64,000 nt of DNA from Frigoribacterium sp. CG_9.8. Its GTDB lineage: Bacteria; Actinomycetota; Actinomycetes; Actinomycetales; Microbacteriaceae. The notes beneath the pieces are model-generated. The model did not search any database, was not told the origin of the DNA, and worked only from the letters and a program-made list of their open reading frames with translations. Positions 19,638 through 27,899 of this stretch are shown piece after piece (position 1 is the first letter of the stretch; each line of letters starts with the position of its first letter). The translations under genes were made by a program, and so were the position numbers. The DNA lies in the NCBI RefSeq assembly GCF_015751965.1, contig NZ_JADOVH010000001.1:62001-126000 (forward strand). Reading direction: 5' to 3'.

Positions 19638-20402
19638 CTAGTTGGCGTTTGCGATGAGCCAGGCGTACGGGTCGATGGACGCTCCGTCGAGGGAGAGTCC
19701 GAGGTGAAGATGGGCACCGGTCGAGGCGCCGGTGCTTCCGACCAGGCCGATGATCTGGCCTACTGTCACCGTCTGGCCGACCGAGACCGTGGTGGACCCG
19801 GCGATCATGTGCGCGTAGAGGCTCTTCACTCTCTGGCCGTTGACCACATGCTCGATTGTTACCCGGGTGCCGTAGGCGCCCCCGTCATCACCGGCGCTCG
19901 TGACGACCCCGGGTGCGATCGCACCGATCGGGGCACCGCCTCCCGCAAGCATGTCAATTCCGTCGTGGAACGAGGAACATCCGCCGCAGGGGGCAGAGCG
20001 GGCTCCGAAGCCGCTGGCGATCGGCACATAGCGCGTGAACGGCCATTGGATCGTGCCGTTGGGATTCGGCGTGTAGAGCAGGCTCCCCCGCGGGGCGAAG
20101 CTTGCCATTCTCGTCACGCGCACCGGTGGTGGTGGCGGTGGTGGGCTGATCGCATAGCCGTCACGCCCAGCGGATGTTGGGGCGGCCAGTGACGCCTCGA
20201 AGCTCGCTGCGAATGACTGGGCTGGGGCTGACGCGCGCAGCGCAGAACTGGTGCGGGCGGCTGCCGAATCCGCGTCGTACAGCACCGCCGCAGGCACCGA
20301 AGTAGAGACGATGAGCGCCGCAACGCCGAACAGGGCACCGATTGCAGTGATTTTTGAGGTCACCCGTGACCGGGTTGATGCCTGTCGATGTCGCTGTGTC
20401 AC
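19638..20402 (-). CDS. Secreted M23 metallopeptidase (LytM domain)
   Basis: A peptidoglycan endopeptidase or LytM regulator of about 254 residues. The N-terminus has a signal segment, SKITAIGALFGVAALIVSTSVPAAV, then a linker with GRDGYAIS and a poly-Pro run. The LytM domain shows SFHDGIDMLAG (His and Asp ligands), LYAHMI and GAHLHLGL (HxH), so zinc ligands are complete. GTG 20402 is chosen because GGAGG lies 9 nt upstream; a nearer GTG is possible. It shares the linker motif with the NlpC/P60 protein. Confidence 0.88.
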   Translation of the reverse strand: MTQRHRQASTRSRVTSKITAIGALFGVAALIVSTSVPAAVLYDADSAAARTSSALRASAPAQSFAASFEASLAAPTSAGRDGYAISPPPPPPPVRVTRMASFAPRGSLLYTPNPNGTIQWPFTRYVPIASGFGARSAPCGGCSSFHDGIDMLAGGGAPIGAIAPGVVTSAGDDGGAYGTRVTIEHVVNGQRVKSLYAHMIAGSTTVSVGQTVTVGQIIGLVGSTGASTGAHLHLGLSLDGASIDPYAWLIANAN

Positions 20403-20525
20403 CAGGTGAGTCCTCCGCCGTGAGTCATCGCTGCGCTGGCAAACGTGACACACGGACCTGTTCTTCGAGCTGCTACAAGAAAGTAACGAATCGGTACAGG
20501 CTAGCAAGGGTGCGTGCATTCGGCC

Positions 20526-20560
20526 AGCTGGGAGCTGGGAGCTGGGAGCTGGGAGCTGAG
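20526..20560. repeat. Tandem heptamer AGCTGGG
   Basis: Four exact AGCTGGG units (20526-20553) and one AGCTGAG lie between the M23 gene and the desaturase gene, upstream of the M23 promoter region. It is a simple repeat likely to vary in copy number. Confidence 0.85.
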
Positions 20561-20593
20561 TGCTGCGAGCCGGGATGCCGTACTCACGCGGGA

Positions 20594-22093
20594 TCAGCCG
20601 CGCAGGCTTCGAAGCAGCATGGCGCTGGAGATCATCGCCCCGCCGAGCACCGCCGGGATTCCACCACCGGGGTGCACTGACGCGCCGACGCGCCAGAGCC
20701 ACCGGCGTCGAGGGTCCCGGTAGGCGGGTGCGTGGAATGGGCCGCTCTGCCACAGCGGACGCGTCGCGCCGTAGAGCGCTCCGCCCGTGGCGCCCCAGCC
20801 CGCGAAATACTCGGGGTCGAGAACTGTGTAGTCGCTGAGCAACCGGGTGATGGGCTGGTCGAGTCCCATGACTTCGCTGATGCGTCCGACTTCCCGTTGC
20901 ACGAAGGGATCGTCGAGGTCGTAGCGTTGGCCGTTGGCCGGGGCGGTCAACAGCACTGCCACGGTGGCCTTCTCGTTGGGGTAGATCTCGCCCGCGCGGT
21001 AGTAGTTCACGAAGGCCATCGTCTGCTCGGGCGCCAGCCCTGCCGCGAGGCTGCGGTGCAGGGCGGCCGGATCATCCGGCATCACCACCGAGTGTGTCGC
21101 AGTGGTGTCCGGAAGTGGCGTGTCGAGCACCCCGTAAATGGCGACGCCAGAGCAGGTGAGACCCCGCACGCGCGAGGGACGGTCACCAAGGAGCCGGGTG
21201 AGCACTCCAGGGTCGAGGGAGCTCACCACCAGGTCGGCCCGGTACTCGGCTGCAATCGTGCGCACCCGCGACCGGTTCACCGACACCACGCTCTCGCCGG
21301 TGTGCACCGTCGCACCGGCGTGGAGGGCGAGCCGGTGGAGGGCAAGGGGCAGCTCGTTGATCCCACCCTCGGGAACCCAGACGCCGTCCCGCGCCATTAC
21401 CGCGGGCATACTCGCATAGAGCGACAGGCTGCGTGTGGGCGGAACCCCAGCGTTGAGTGTGTGAATGGCGATTACTTCGCGCAATCCCTCTGGCATCCAG
21501 GTCAGGGAATCGAGAAAGCGTTTGGTCGTGAGTCGGGTTCCGTACAGGCGCGTGAGCGCGCCAACAGCCGGGAGCGTCTTCGGATCGAGCGGATCGGTGG
21601 TGAGCAGCGCGGTGATCTGAGGTCCGAGGCCGCCGTGCTCGCGATCGAAGCGATCCCAGGCTGCCCGCCAGGGATGTCCTTCCTCGACCGGAAGGGTGAC
21701 CGCCTGCCCGCCGTAGAAATAGCGTCCAACCTCGGGCAGGCGCCGCAACTGCAGCCCACTCGCCGACAGATCATCCGCGGAATCGCCCGTATCGCCCGTG
21801 TCGCATATGCCACCGCGTGTGCCGCGTGTGCCGCGTGAGCCGAGTGCGCCGCGTGAGCCGAGTGCGTTGTAGCGGCGGATCAGTTCGTCCCACACGGCCG
21901 GAAAAGTAACGAGGGACGGGCCGGTATCGATTCGTTGGCCGCCTAACTCGATGCGGCGGCTCTTGCCGCCGACCCAGTCGTTGCCTTCGAGCACCGTGAC
22001 ATCGTGGCCAGCCTGTGCCAGCAGCGCGGCAGCCGCGAGCCCGCCGATGCCGGCCCCGAGTACCACGATCCGACGCGGTGATGGTGTGTTCAC
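20594..22093 (-). CDS. Phytoene desaturase-like FAD oxidoreductase (CrtI family)
   Basis: A flavoenzyme of the carotenoid desaturase group, 499 residues. The N-terminal dinucleotide fold reads RIVVLGAGIGGLAAAALLAQAGHDVTVLE, and the C-terminal FAD motif is VGASVHPGGGIPAVLGGAM. GTG 22093 overlaps the stop of the prenyltransferase gene. Residues about 75-105 are a Gly/Arg/Asp-rich insertion encoded by short tandem repeats. Pairing with a UbiA-type lycopene-elongase-like gene suggests C50 carotenoid synthesis, but no phytoene synthase is in the window, so the substrate is open. Confidence 0.82.
   Translation of the reverse strand: MNTPSPRRIVVLGAGIGGLAAAALLAQAGHDVTVLEGNDWVGGKSRRIELGGQRIDTGPSLVTFPAVWDELIRRYNALGSRGALGSRGTRGTRGGICDTGDTGDSADDLSASGLQLRRLPEVGRYFYGGQAVTLPVEEGHPWRAAWDRFDREHGGLGPQITALLTTDPLDPKTLPAVGALTRLYGTRLTTKRFLDSLTWMPEGLREVIAIHTLNAGVPPTRSLSLYASMPAVMARDGVWVPEGGINELPLALHRLALHAGATVHTGESVVSVNRSRVRTIAAEYRADLVVSSLDPGVLTRLLGDRPSRVRGLTCSGVAIYGVLDTPLPDTTATHSVVMPDDPAALHRSLAAGLAPEQTMAFVNYYRAGEIYPNEKATVAVLLTAPANGQRYDLDDPFVQREVGRISEVMGLDQPITRLLSDYTVLDPEYFAGWGATGGALYGATRPLWQSGPFHAPAYRDPRRRWLWRVGASVHPGGGIPAVLGGAMISSAMLLRSLRG
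21817..21870. repeat. In-frame 9-bp tandem repeat within the desaturase gene
   Basis: Six degenerate 9-bp units (two GTGTGCCGC, then alternating GTGAGCCGA and GTGCGCCGC) encode a low-complexity stretch of Gly, Ser, Arg, Thr and Leu. Next to it on the left, TCGCCCGTN is also repeated (21783-21801). Copy change would keep the frame. Confidence 0.75.
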
Positions 22094-22932
22094 CAGTAGC
22101 CTCCGAGCAGCAGCGAAGCCACAATCTGCACACCGGCGACCGAACCGGCGGCATAGGGGAACGCGATCGAATATCGGTAGAGACGGCGGGCCCCGTCGGG
22201 GGTGGGATCCCGTCGCAAGCGAAGCAGCAGCCAGCCGGCGATCAGTGCGTTCGCCACGGCGACGGGGATGTTGACGAAGGCGAAGCAGATCGTCGACGCC
22301 GACCACCAGACGGTGCACCACAGCATTGCCAAGCGTGGACCAAGACGCACTGCGGTGGTGATGATTCCGGCTGCCCTGTCCACGTCGATGTCCTGCACGG
22401 CGTCGAAGGTGTGCTTGGCCACGCTCCAGGCCATCAGTCCGATCGCTGCGGCCCAGACCGGGGCCGCTCCGAAGGCGAGAGGCACGAACACGAGGGGGAA
22501 CGCGTAGGCGGCGTTGCTCAGAGCGTCCAGATAGGACCGGGCCTTGAAGCGCAGTGGCGGCGCCGAGTACTGCACGAAGATGACGATGTAGGCGAGGATC
22601 CAGGCGAGCGAATCCAGCGGCAGCGTGAAGAAGAAGAAGGCGACGAATGGCAGATTGGTCAGCACGACAGCGGCAAGGATGCGCCGGGACTCGGTGGAGG
22701 CGATCCGGGCTCCCTCGAGCCCGCCCTTGCGCGAGTTCAGAGCGTCGGTCTCCTGGTCGAAGATGTCATTGACGCCGTAGATCAGAAGGTTGAACGGCAA
22801 CGTAGCCCACAGCAAAAGGGCAATGGCTTCCCACTCCCACAGTGCGCCAGCGAGCCAGAGGGCGATCGCTGTCGTGCCGATGGTATTGACCCACAGCACC
22901 GGCCGCGATATCAGAACCAGTCTCAGGAGCAC
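22090..22932 (-). CDS. UbiA-family prenyltransferase, lycopene elongase-like
   Basis: A membrane prenyltransferase of about 280 residues with eight or so helices. YGVNDIFDQETDALN is the first Asp-rich motif and DAVQDIDVDRAAG the second, both needed to bind Mg-diphosphate. The opening LISRPVLWVNTIGT recalls CrtEb lycopene elongases that add C5 units to make C50 carotenoids. GTG 22932 gives the usual family length; the frame runs further upstream but enters the ABC gene region. It is coupled to the desaturase by a 4-base overlap. Confidence 0.8.
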   Translation of the reverse strand: MLLRLVLISRPVLWVNTIGTTAIALWLAGALWEWEAIALLLWATLPFNLLIYGVNDIFDQETDALNSRKGGLEGARIASTESRRILAAVVLTNLPFVAFFFFTLPLDSLAWILAYIVIFVQYSAPPLRFKARSYLDALSNAAYAFPLVFVPLAFGAAPVWAAAIGLMAWSVAKHTFDAVQDIDVDRAAGIITTAVRLGPRLAMLWCTVWWSASTICFAFVNIPVAVANALIAGWLLLRLRRDPTPDGARRLYRYSIAFPYAAGSVAGVQIVASLLLGGYW

Positions 22933-23015
22933 CTCGCCAGAATAGTGGTCCCGGATGACCGCACCGCCACTGTCGCCACCGCCAGTGTTGCTAACGGCTG
23001 CGCGATATCGGGCGC

Positions 23016-23858
23016 TCAGGAGTCCTTCCGGATCCAACGGAAGGTCAGGCAGCAGGCTACGAGTCCCACGACGAGCCAGATCGCTGTCACGATGGCCACG
23101 CCACCGAGGTTCCAGGCGCCGCCCATCTCGAGGGCCTTGAACGAGTCGGGGAGAAACACGGAGCGCATTCCCTGGGCTAGCCACTTGAGGGGGAAGATGC
23201 TCGCAAAGTTCTGGAGCCAGTCGGGCAGTTGAGAGAAGTTGATGAACACACCCGAGATGAACTGCAGGATCAGCGTGATCGGAATGATCACGGCCGTGGC
23301 GGTCTTGCCCGAGCGTGGCAGGGCGCTCAGCGCTATCCCCAGCACCGCACAGGTTGAGACACCGAGGAGGAACACCCAGGCGAAGGTGAGCCACTTGACG
23401 GGTTCGGTCGGCAGCGACACCCCGAACGCGAGGGCCGCAACAATAATCAGCAGTGCCGACTGCAGAATGCCGGTCGCGATCACCTGCCCGATTTTGCCGA
23501 TGAAGTAGCTCAGCACCGGAAGCGGCGATCCACCGAGTCGCTTCAGGGTGCCATCGCTCTTTTCCGTCGCGATGTCGATCGACATGTTCTGCAGGCCGCT
23601 GAGGAGCAACCCGACGGCGAGCATGGCGGGGAGGTAGAAATCCGCCGCAGCCACCTTCGCCCCGTCCGCGGTCGTGCCGAAGCTGCCTTTACTAAATGCC
23701 ACCGAGAAGACCGTGAGCAGGATCAACGGGAACAGGAAGGTGAAGAACACCGAGTCACCCTGACGGAAGTAGGTCTTGACCTCATAGGTGATGCGGCTGG
23801 CCCCGAGCCTGAGGGTGCGCCTGAGGCCAAGTTTCTGTGTCGCGGCGGCGGCGGTCAC
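23016..23858 (-). CDS. ABC-2 type exporter permease
   Basis: A six-helix membrane protein of 280 residues of the ABC-2 family. It has a cytosolic N-terminus, FFTFLFPLILLTVFSVAF as the first helix, a loop with DIATEKSDGTLKRLGGSPL (a block typical of these permeases) and four further helices. The start overlaps the ATPase stop by 4 bases, so the pair form one exporter. The cargo is unknown; its place before carotenoid genes is suggestive only. Confidence 0.87.
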   Translation of the reverse strand: MTAAAATQKLGLRRTLRLGASRITYEVKTYFRQGDSVFFTFLFPLILLTVFSVAFSKGSFGTTADGAKVAAADFYLPAMLAVGLLLSGLQNMSIDIATEKSDGTLKRLGGSPLPVLSYFIGKIGQVIATGILQSALLIIVAALAFGVSLPTEPVKWLTFAWVFLLGVSTCAVLGIALSALPRSGKTATAVIIPITLILQFISGVFINFSQLPDWLQNFASIFPLKWLAQGMRSVFLPDSFKALEMGGAWNLGGVAIVTAIWLVVGLVACCLTFRWIRKDS

Positions 23859-24787
23859 AGTGAGCGCTCCAGCTCTTCCATGGACTTTTCTGCCATGGAC
23901 TTTTCTGCCGTGGACTTTTCTGCCGTGGACTTCTGCCGCTCGGTGTGAGCGGCGACGAGCTCGAGGTAGACGTCTTCCAGGCTCGGGCGGCGCACCTCGA
24001 GCGCGGTGGGTTCAATTCCGGTAGTGGACAAGAGACGTGCGACGACGGAGGCCGGTTCGGTGGTTCGCTCCTCGTGGGCGCCGTTCTGGTCGGTCCAGCG
24101 CACCACCGGGATACGGGCATCCGCTCCACCGATCTCGTCGATCGCGCCGATGTCGATGAGCTTCCCGCCGGCGATCACACCGGCACGATCACTCAGTTGG
24201 GCGGCCTCATCGAGATAGTGCGTGGTGAGCAGGATGGTCGTTCCCTCGGCTTTGAGGCCCCGGATAAGCTCCCAGAAATCGCGACGAGCCTCCGGATCGA
24301 AGCCGGTGGTCGGCTCATCGAGGAAGAGCAGCTCCGGCCGGCCGATCACCCCGAGCGCGACATCCACTCGCCTCTGTTGCCCGCCGGAGAGCGACCTGAT
24401 TCGCACCCGTGCCTTCTCGGTGAGGCCGACGGCAGCGATGACCTCATCGACGTCTCGCGGATTCGGGTAAAAACCGGCAAAGTGCGCGAGTTGTTCACGC
24501 ACCGTCACGTTGCCGCTCTCGCCGCTGGACTGAAGCACGATACCGAGGCGCGCCTTCCAGGCGATTCCGCCCCGCTGCGGGTCGACGCCGAGCACGGTCG
24601 CCTCACCGCTGGTGCGGTCGCGATATCCCTCGAGAATCTCGATGGTCGAGGACTTTCCGGCACCGTTGGGGCCGAGCAGGGCGAATGTCTCACCCGCGTG
24701 AATGTCGAAGCTCACGCCATCAACGGCCGCGAAGTCACCGTATTGCTTGCGCAGGTCGCGCACGCTCACGTGGGGGGAAGTGGTCAT
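23855..24787 (-). CDS. ABC exporter ATPase
   Basis: A 310-residue nucleotide-binding subunit. Walker A is LLGPNGAGKSS, the signature is LSGGQQRRVDVA, Walker B is LLFLDEPTTGFD, and the His loop is LLTTHYLDEA, the DrrA/CcmA-like exporter group. After the domain, residues about 285-310 form a repeated KSTAEKS/KSMAEKS tail made by a 15-bp tandem repeat. ATG 24787 gives a normal N-terminus (SVRDLRKQYGDFAAVDGVSF). Partner of the permease downstream. Confidence 0.9.
   Translation of the reverse strand: MTTSPHVSVRDLRKQYGDFAAVDGVSFDIHAGETFALLGPNGAGKSSTIEILEGYRDRTSGEATVLGVDPQRGGIAWKARLGIVLQSSGESGNVTVREQLAHFAGFYPNPRDVDEVIAAVGLTEKARVRIRSLSGGQQRRVDVALGVIGRPELLFLDEPTTGFDPEARRDFWELIRGLKAEGTTILLTTHYLDEAAQLSDRAGVIAGGKLIDIGAIDEIGGADARIPVVRWTDQNGAHEERTTEPASVVARLLSTTGIEPTALEVRRPSLEDVYLELVAAHTERQKSTAEKSTAEKSMAEKSMEELERSL
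23881..23940. repeat. 15-bp in-frame tandem repeat in ABC ATPase C-terminus
   Basis: Three full units of TGGACTTTTCTGCC plus A or G (23881-23925) and one shortened unit follow one another, encoding repeats of five residues (MAEKS, TAEKS). The tail lies outside the catalytic domain. Confidence 0.85.
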
Positions 24788-24800
24788 ACCCAATAGTGGC

Positions 24801-24837
24801 GTGCGCCGCTGTGTATGCCGCTGGTGCGCCGCTGTGT
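24801..24837. repeat. Short direct repeat
   Basis: GTGCGCCGCTGTGT occurs at 24801-24814 and 24824-24837 in the region upstream of the ABC ATPase and the tRNA promoter. No function is evident. Confidence 0.6.
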
Positions 24838-24869
24838 GCGCAGTGCGGTCGCTGGGCACCGCGGCAGCT

Positions 24870-24898
24870 TTGCACCCCGCGAAGCCGTCGCCTACACT
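24870..24898 (+). promoter_or_regulatory. Promoter for tRNA-Trp/secE
   Basis: TTGCAC (24870-24875) and TACACT (24893-24898) are spaced by exactly 17 bp, a good housekeeping sigma promoter. Transcription would begin near 24905, about 95 nt before the tRNA. The 213-bp gap before the tRNA holds nothing else I recognise apart from a short direct repeat. Confidence 0.65.
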
Positions 24899-25000
24899 GA
24901 GTGAGGTAGTTGAAATCTGCCATCATTTCGTATGCCCATTTCGCCTCTGAGTCCCTCTGAAGCGCAGTTGGCCGCACGGATGATGTCACTTTCACTGCGA

Positions 25001-25073
25001 AGGGCGGTGGCTCAATTGGTAGAGCAGCGGTCTCCAAAACCGCAGGTTGCAGGTTCAAGTCCTGTCCGCCCTG
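25001..25073 (+). tRNA. trpT: tRNA-Trp (anticodon CCA)
   Basis: A complete cloverleaf of 73 nt: acceptor AGGGCGG with CCGCCCT, D arm GCTC/GAGC, anticodon stem GCGGT/ACCGC around CTCCAAA, and T arm with GTTCAAGTC. The 3' CCA is not encoded. Its place just before secE is standard in actinobacteria. Confidence 0.97.
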
Positions 25074-25128
25074 CAGTTCGATTCGTGCACCTGCGCGGGT
25101 CGGCAGCGATAGCGAAGGTAGCAGCGAA

Positions 25129-25395
25129 GTGGCGAGAAATATCATCGACGAACCGAGTGAGGATGTCGTCGCGACTGCCAGGCAGGAACGTGGCACCAGC
25201 CGCGGCCCGTTCGGCCGTCTCGTGCTGTTCCTTCGGCAGGTAATCAATGAACTGAAAAAGGTCGTCACCCCGACCCGCAGAGAGCTGTTCAGCTACACCG
25301 GCGTTGTGCTGGTCTTCGTGGTAATCATGATGGCCGTGGTTTACGGACTGGACTGGGTTTTCGCACTCGGCGTGAATACCGTTTTCGGCAAGTAG
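25129..25395 (+). CDS. secE: Preprotein translocase subunit SecE
   Basis: The small clamp subunit of the SecYEG channel, 88 residues. A charged N-terminus leads to [40 protein letters not shown], the amphipathic helix and single membrane helix that define SecE. GTG 25129 has GAAGG upstream. It sits between tRNA-Trp and nusG as expected. Confidence 0.95.
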   Translation: MARNIIDEPSEDVVATARQERGTSRGPFGRLVLFLRQVINELKKVVTPTRRELFSYTGVVLVFVVIMMAVVYGLDWVFALGVNTVFGK

Positions 25396-25471
25396 CGATC
25401 TGAAACACGATCGGGCCGCACGATCTGATCAAGACGAGCCGGAACTCGAAGAACCGGCGGAGGCACGCGAC

Positions 25472-26563
25472 GTGCCGAATTCGCCCCAAGAAATGGAAAT
25501 GGGATTCACAGTGTCAGGAACAAACCGCGAAGACATCGACCTCGCGACTGCTGCCGAGCAGTCATCCGAGGAGGACGAAGCGCAGGAGGGCAACGAGCTG
25601 GCCGCGGACGAATCGTCCGCGATGTCAGTCGAATCCGAAGCACTCCACGTTGTCGACGCGAACAGCGACGAGGATGACACCGACAGCGATGTCGAGGCAA
25701 ACCTCGACGCCGCGCTCGATGCGGTCGCGCTCGCCGCAGACCCGGAGGCGGATGCCGTCGTCGCCGATGCGCTGGAAGTCGACTCCCTTGATGAGGCCGA
25801 TGCCTCCGTCGACGCCACCGAGGATGAGACCGGATCCGCCGAGGGTGACGCTGAAGCAGTCGTGCCATTCGACGCCGCATTCGAAGCCGAGATTGTCTCC
25901 GAACTCGCTGAGCAGGCATCCGCAGACGAAGCAGAAGAAGAAGTCGAGGTCGACCCGTACGACGAGTTCCGCAGGGAGCTCAAGGCCGCCTTCGGTAAGT
26001 GGTACGTCATCCACTCCTATGCCGGTTTTGAGAAGCGAGTCAAGCAGAACATCGAGAACCGCAAGGTCTCGATGGCGATGGAGGATTACGTCTTTCAGGT
26101 CGAGGTGCCGATGGAAGACGTCGTCGAGATTAAGAACGGCCAGCGGAAGCTCGTGACCCGTGTGCGCATTCCCGGCTATGTGCTCGTGCGCATGGATCTC
26201 AATGAAGACAGCTGGTCTGTCGTGCGTCACACTCCGGGCGTCACCGGCTTCGTCGGCAACTCCCACAACCCGACGCCCCTGCGTTTTGAGGAGTCCTTCA
26301 ACATGTTGAAGAGCCTCGTGCAGATCGTCGAGGCTCCCGCGAAAGCCGGCGCAAAGGGCGGAAAGACCATGGGCCGCTCGATCCCCCAGGAAGTCGACTT
26401 CGAGATCGGCGAGACCATTACGATCAAGGAAGGCTCGTTTGCTGGCCTGCCGGGATCGATCAACGAGATCAAGGCGGAGAGCGGCAAACTCATCGTGCTC
26501 GTGTCCCTGTTCGAGCGCGAGACGCCGGTAGAGCTGAGCTTTGACCAAGTCAGCAAGCTCTAG
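25472..26563 (+). CDS. nusG: Transcription termination/antitermination factor NusG
   Basis: Binds RNA polymerase and links it with Rho or the ribosome. The conserved NGN domain starts near residue 170 ([21 protein letters not shown]) and the KOW domain is at the end ([20 protein letters not shown]). Before it lies an unusually long acidic tract of about 160 residues rich in Asp, Glu and Ala, giving 363 residues in all. Actinobacterial NusGs do carry acidic extensions, but this one is long. Starts GTG 25472 (GGAGG upstream), ATG 25493, ATG 25499 and GTG 25511 are all possible. Confidence 0.95.
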   Translation: MPNSPQEMEMGFTVSGTNREDIDLATAAEQSSEEDEAQEGNELAADESSAMSVESEALHVVDANSDEDDTDSDVEANLDAALDAVALAADPEADAVVADALEVDSLDEADASVDATEDETGSAEGDAEAVVPFDAAFEAEIVSELAEQASADEAEEEVEVDPYDEFRRELKAAFGKWYVIHSYAGFEKRVKQNIENRKVSMAMEDYVFQVEVPMEDVVEIKNGQRKLVTRVRIPGYVLVRMDLNEDSWSVVRHTPGVTGFVGNSHNPTPLRFEESFNMLKSLVQIVEAPAKAGAKGGKTMGRSIPQEVDFEIGETITIKEGSFAGLPGSINEIKAESGKLIVLVSLFERETPVELSFDQVSKL

Positions 26564-26569
26564 CAGCCT

Positions 26570-26601
26570 GTTGGTCGAGTAGCGCCGTAGTTTCGATCAA
26601 C
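26570..26601. repeat. REP-like stem-loop after nusG
   Basis: GTTGGTCGA pairs with TCGATCAAC (one G-U) around a loop of 14 nt. Similar GGTCGAGTAGCG palindromes are widespread between genes in Microbacteriaceae as I recall. Here it sits between the convergent nusG and HNH genes and may end both transcripts. Confidence 0.6.
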
Positions 26602-26626
26602 GCCGGAAACTGACAGACCGGGCCAG

Positions 26627-27886
26627 CTAAAACGGCGGCGGATCAGGCGCGGCCACATGCCCGGTCGGGCTAGTCCACTCGATTCGTCCCGCATCATCCT
26701 GCGTGATCGTCCACTTCGTGTTGTGTTTGTTGCGGTGATGACTACGGCAGAGGTGCGACAGGTTCATGAGGCTGGTTCGGCCACCGAATTGTCGGTCGAT
26801 CGTGTGGTCAAGGTCGCAGTGAACCGCCCGTTTGCCGCAGCCGGGGAAGGTGCACGTCTGGTCGATGAGCTGTCGCATCCGCCGAAGCCCCGTCGGGATG
26901 TGCTTTGTCGGCTGATCGATGTCGAGAATCGCGCCGGTGACGGGATCGGTGAGGATGCGGTAGATCGAGGTCGCGTCGCCCGCCAGCGTGCGGGCGGTTT
27001 CGGCGTCAATCGGGCCGTAGCCCTCGAGAGAGGCCGGCATCTCCGACTTGCCGAGCAGGGTGAGCATGGGGATGAGCACACCGACACGTACCGCGACAGA
27101 TCCGGCACTGCCAAATCCGGCGCTGCCAGACCCGGCACCGCCAAATCCGGTGATCATTCCGCCCAGGACATCCGCTCGCAGCTGCGGCATGGTGCGCGTT
27201 TCGCCGGGCACTGCCGAGAGCCTGAGCGCCTCGGAATCCACCAGTGAAAGGGCCGCAGTGGCGACCTCGGCGGGCAGATAGGCCGAGATCCAGGCCATCC
27301 CGTCGATATCGGGCTCGAAGACGACGCGGCGCTGGGAGAGTTGGGACTCGTGTCTTTCAGCCGCGGTATCGGCGACGATCTGCTCGCGAAGCTTCCTGGC
27401 GGATGCGCGGAAGCGCGCCGGCGCAAGCTGTGTCGCGTGCTCGGCAACGGCGGCATCGAACGCGGCGAACATGCCATCATCGCCATCCGGTAGCGACGCG
27501 GCCAATTCTGAAACCGTGCGGGCATTGGCCGCCGACACCTCGCCCCAGCGGAACTTCTGCCAGGTCAGGGGTGTGCGGCCGATCATCGTGACGGCCTGGT
27601 GCTCGTGCGCATGAATAGTGGTTTCAGAAAGAGACAGTCGCACGGCGAGGTCGGCGATCGCAGACCGCTCCGAGAACTCGACGTCGTGACTCGAGTGCCG
27701 TGACGCGTGGTCGCCGACGAAGACTTCTGGGCTGAACCGGGCCTCGCTCAACACCTCGTGAATGGCGACCAGGGTTGCCGCATGATGGGAGTTGACCGCG
27801 CGCTGTTCGTACTCGGCGGCCGCGATCGCGGTGTCGATGCGCACGTCGGATCTGGTCTGATCCGAGTAGTAGCCGAGTGCTTCCAT
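26627..27886 (-). CDS. HNH endonuclease with DUF222 (13E12-type) domain
   Basis: A 419-residue protein of the multicopy actinobacterial DUF222/HNH family. The helical DUF222 region occupies about residues 1-300; the C-terminal HNH motif is CDLDHTIDRQFGGRTSLMNLSHLCRSHHRNKH, with Cys residues in CTFPGCGKRAVHCD. All metal residues look intact. Near residue 250 a Gly/Ser-rich stretch is encoded by 15-bp repeats. ATG 27886 is the natural start. It is on the opposite strand between nusG and rplK, which are normally adjacent, so it is probably an insertion. It may act in DNA mobility or repair; this is not known. Confidence 0.87.
   Translation of the reverse strand: MEALGYYSDQTRSDVRIDTAIAAAEYEQRAVNSHHAATLVAIHEVLSEARFSPEVFVGDHASRHSSHDVEFSERSAIADLAVRLSLSETTIHAHEHQAVTMIGRTPLTWQKFRWGEVSAANARTVSELAASLPDGDDGMFAAFDAAVAEHATQLAPARFRASARKLREQIVADTAAERHESQLSQRRVVFEPDIDGMAWISAYLPAEVATAALSLVDSEALRLSAVPGETRTMPQLRADVLGGMITGFGGAGSGSAGFGSAGSVAVRVGVLIPMLTLLGKSEMPASLEGYGPIDAETARTLAGDATSIYRILTDPVTGAILDIDQPTKHIPTGLRRMRQLIDQTCTFPGCGKRAVHCDLDHTIDRQFGGRTSLMNLSHLCRSHHRNKHNTKWTITQDDAGRIEWTSPTGHVAAPDPPPF
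27102..27150. repeat. 15-bp in-frame repeat in HNH gene
   Basis: Three units (27102-27116, 27117-27131, 27132-27146) beginning CCGGC and a partial fourth encode a GFGGAGSGSAGFGSAGS stretch between DUF222 and the HNH end. Units differ by a few bases, so the repeat is not recent. Confidence 0.7.
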
Positions 27887-27899
27887 ACCCTTATTCAAT

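Noticed and set aside
20480-20500. Possible MtrA box (GTAAC direct repeats) upstream of the M23 gene
   Set aside because: Only one good GTAAC is present; the second half-site is mismatched.
20732-21838. Plus-strand frame of about 370 codons
   Set aside because: Antisense to the CrtI-like gene; no recognisable domain.
22015-23232. Plus-strand frame of about 400 codons
   Set aside because: Antisense to the prenyltransferase and ABC permease genes; composition is typical of a shadow frame.
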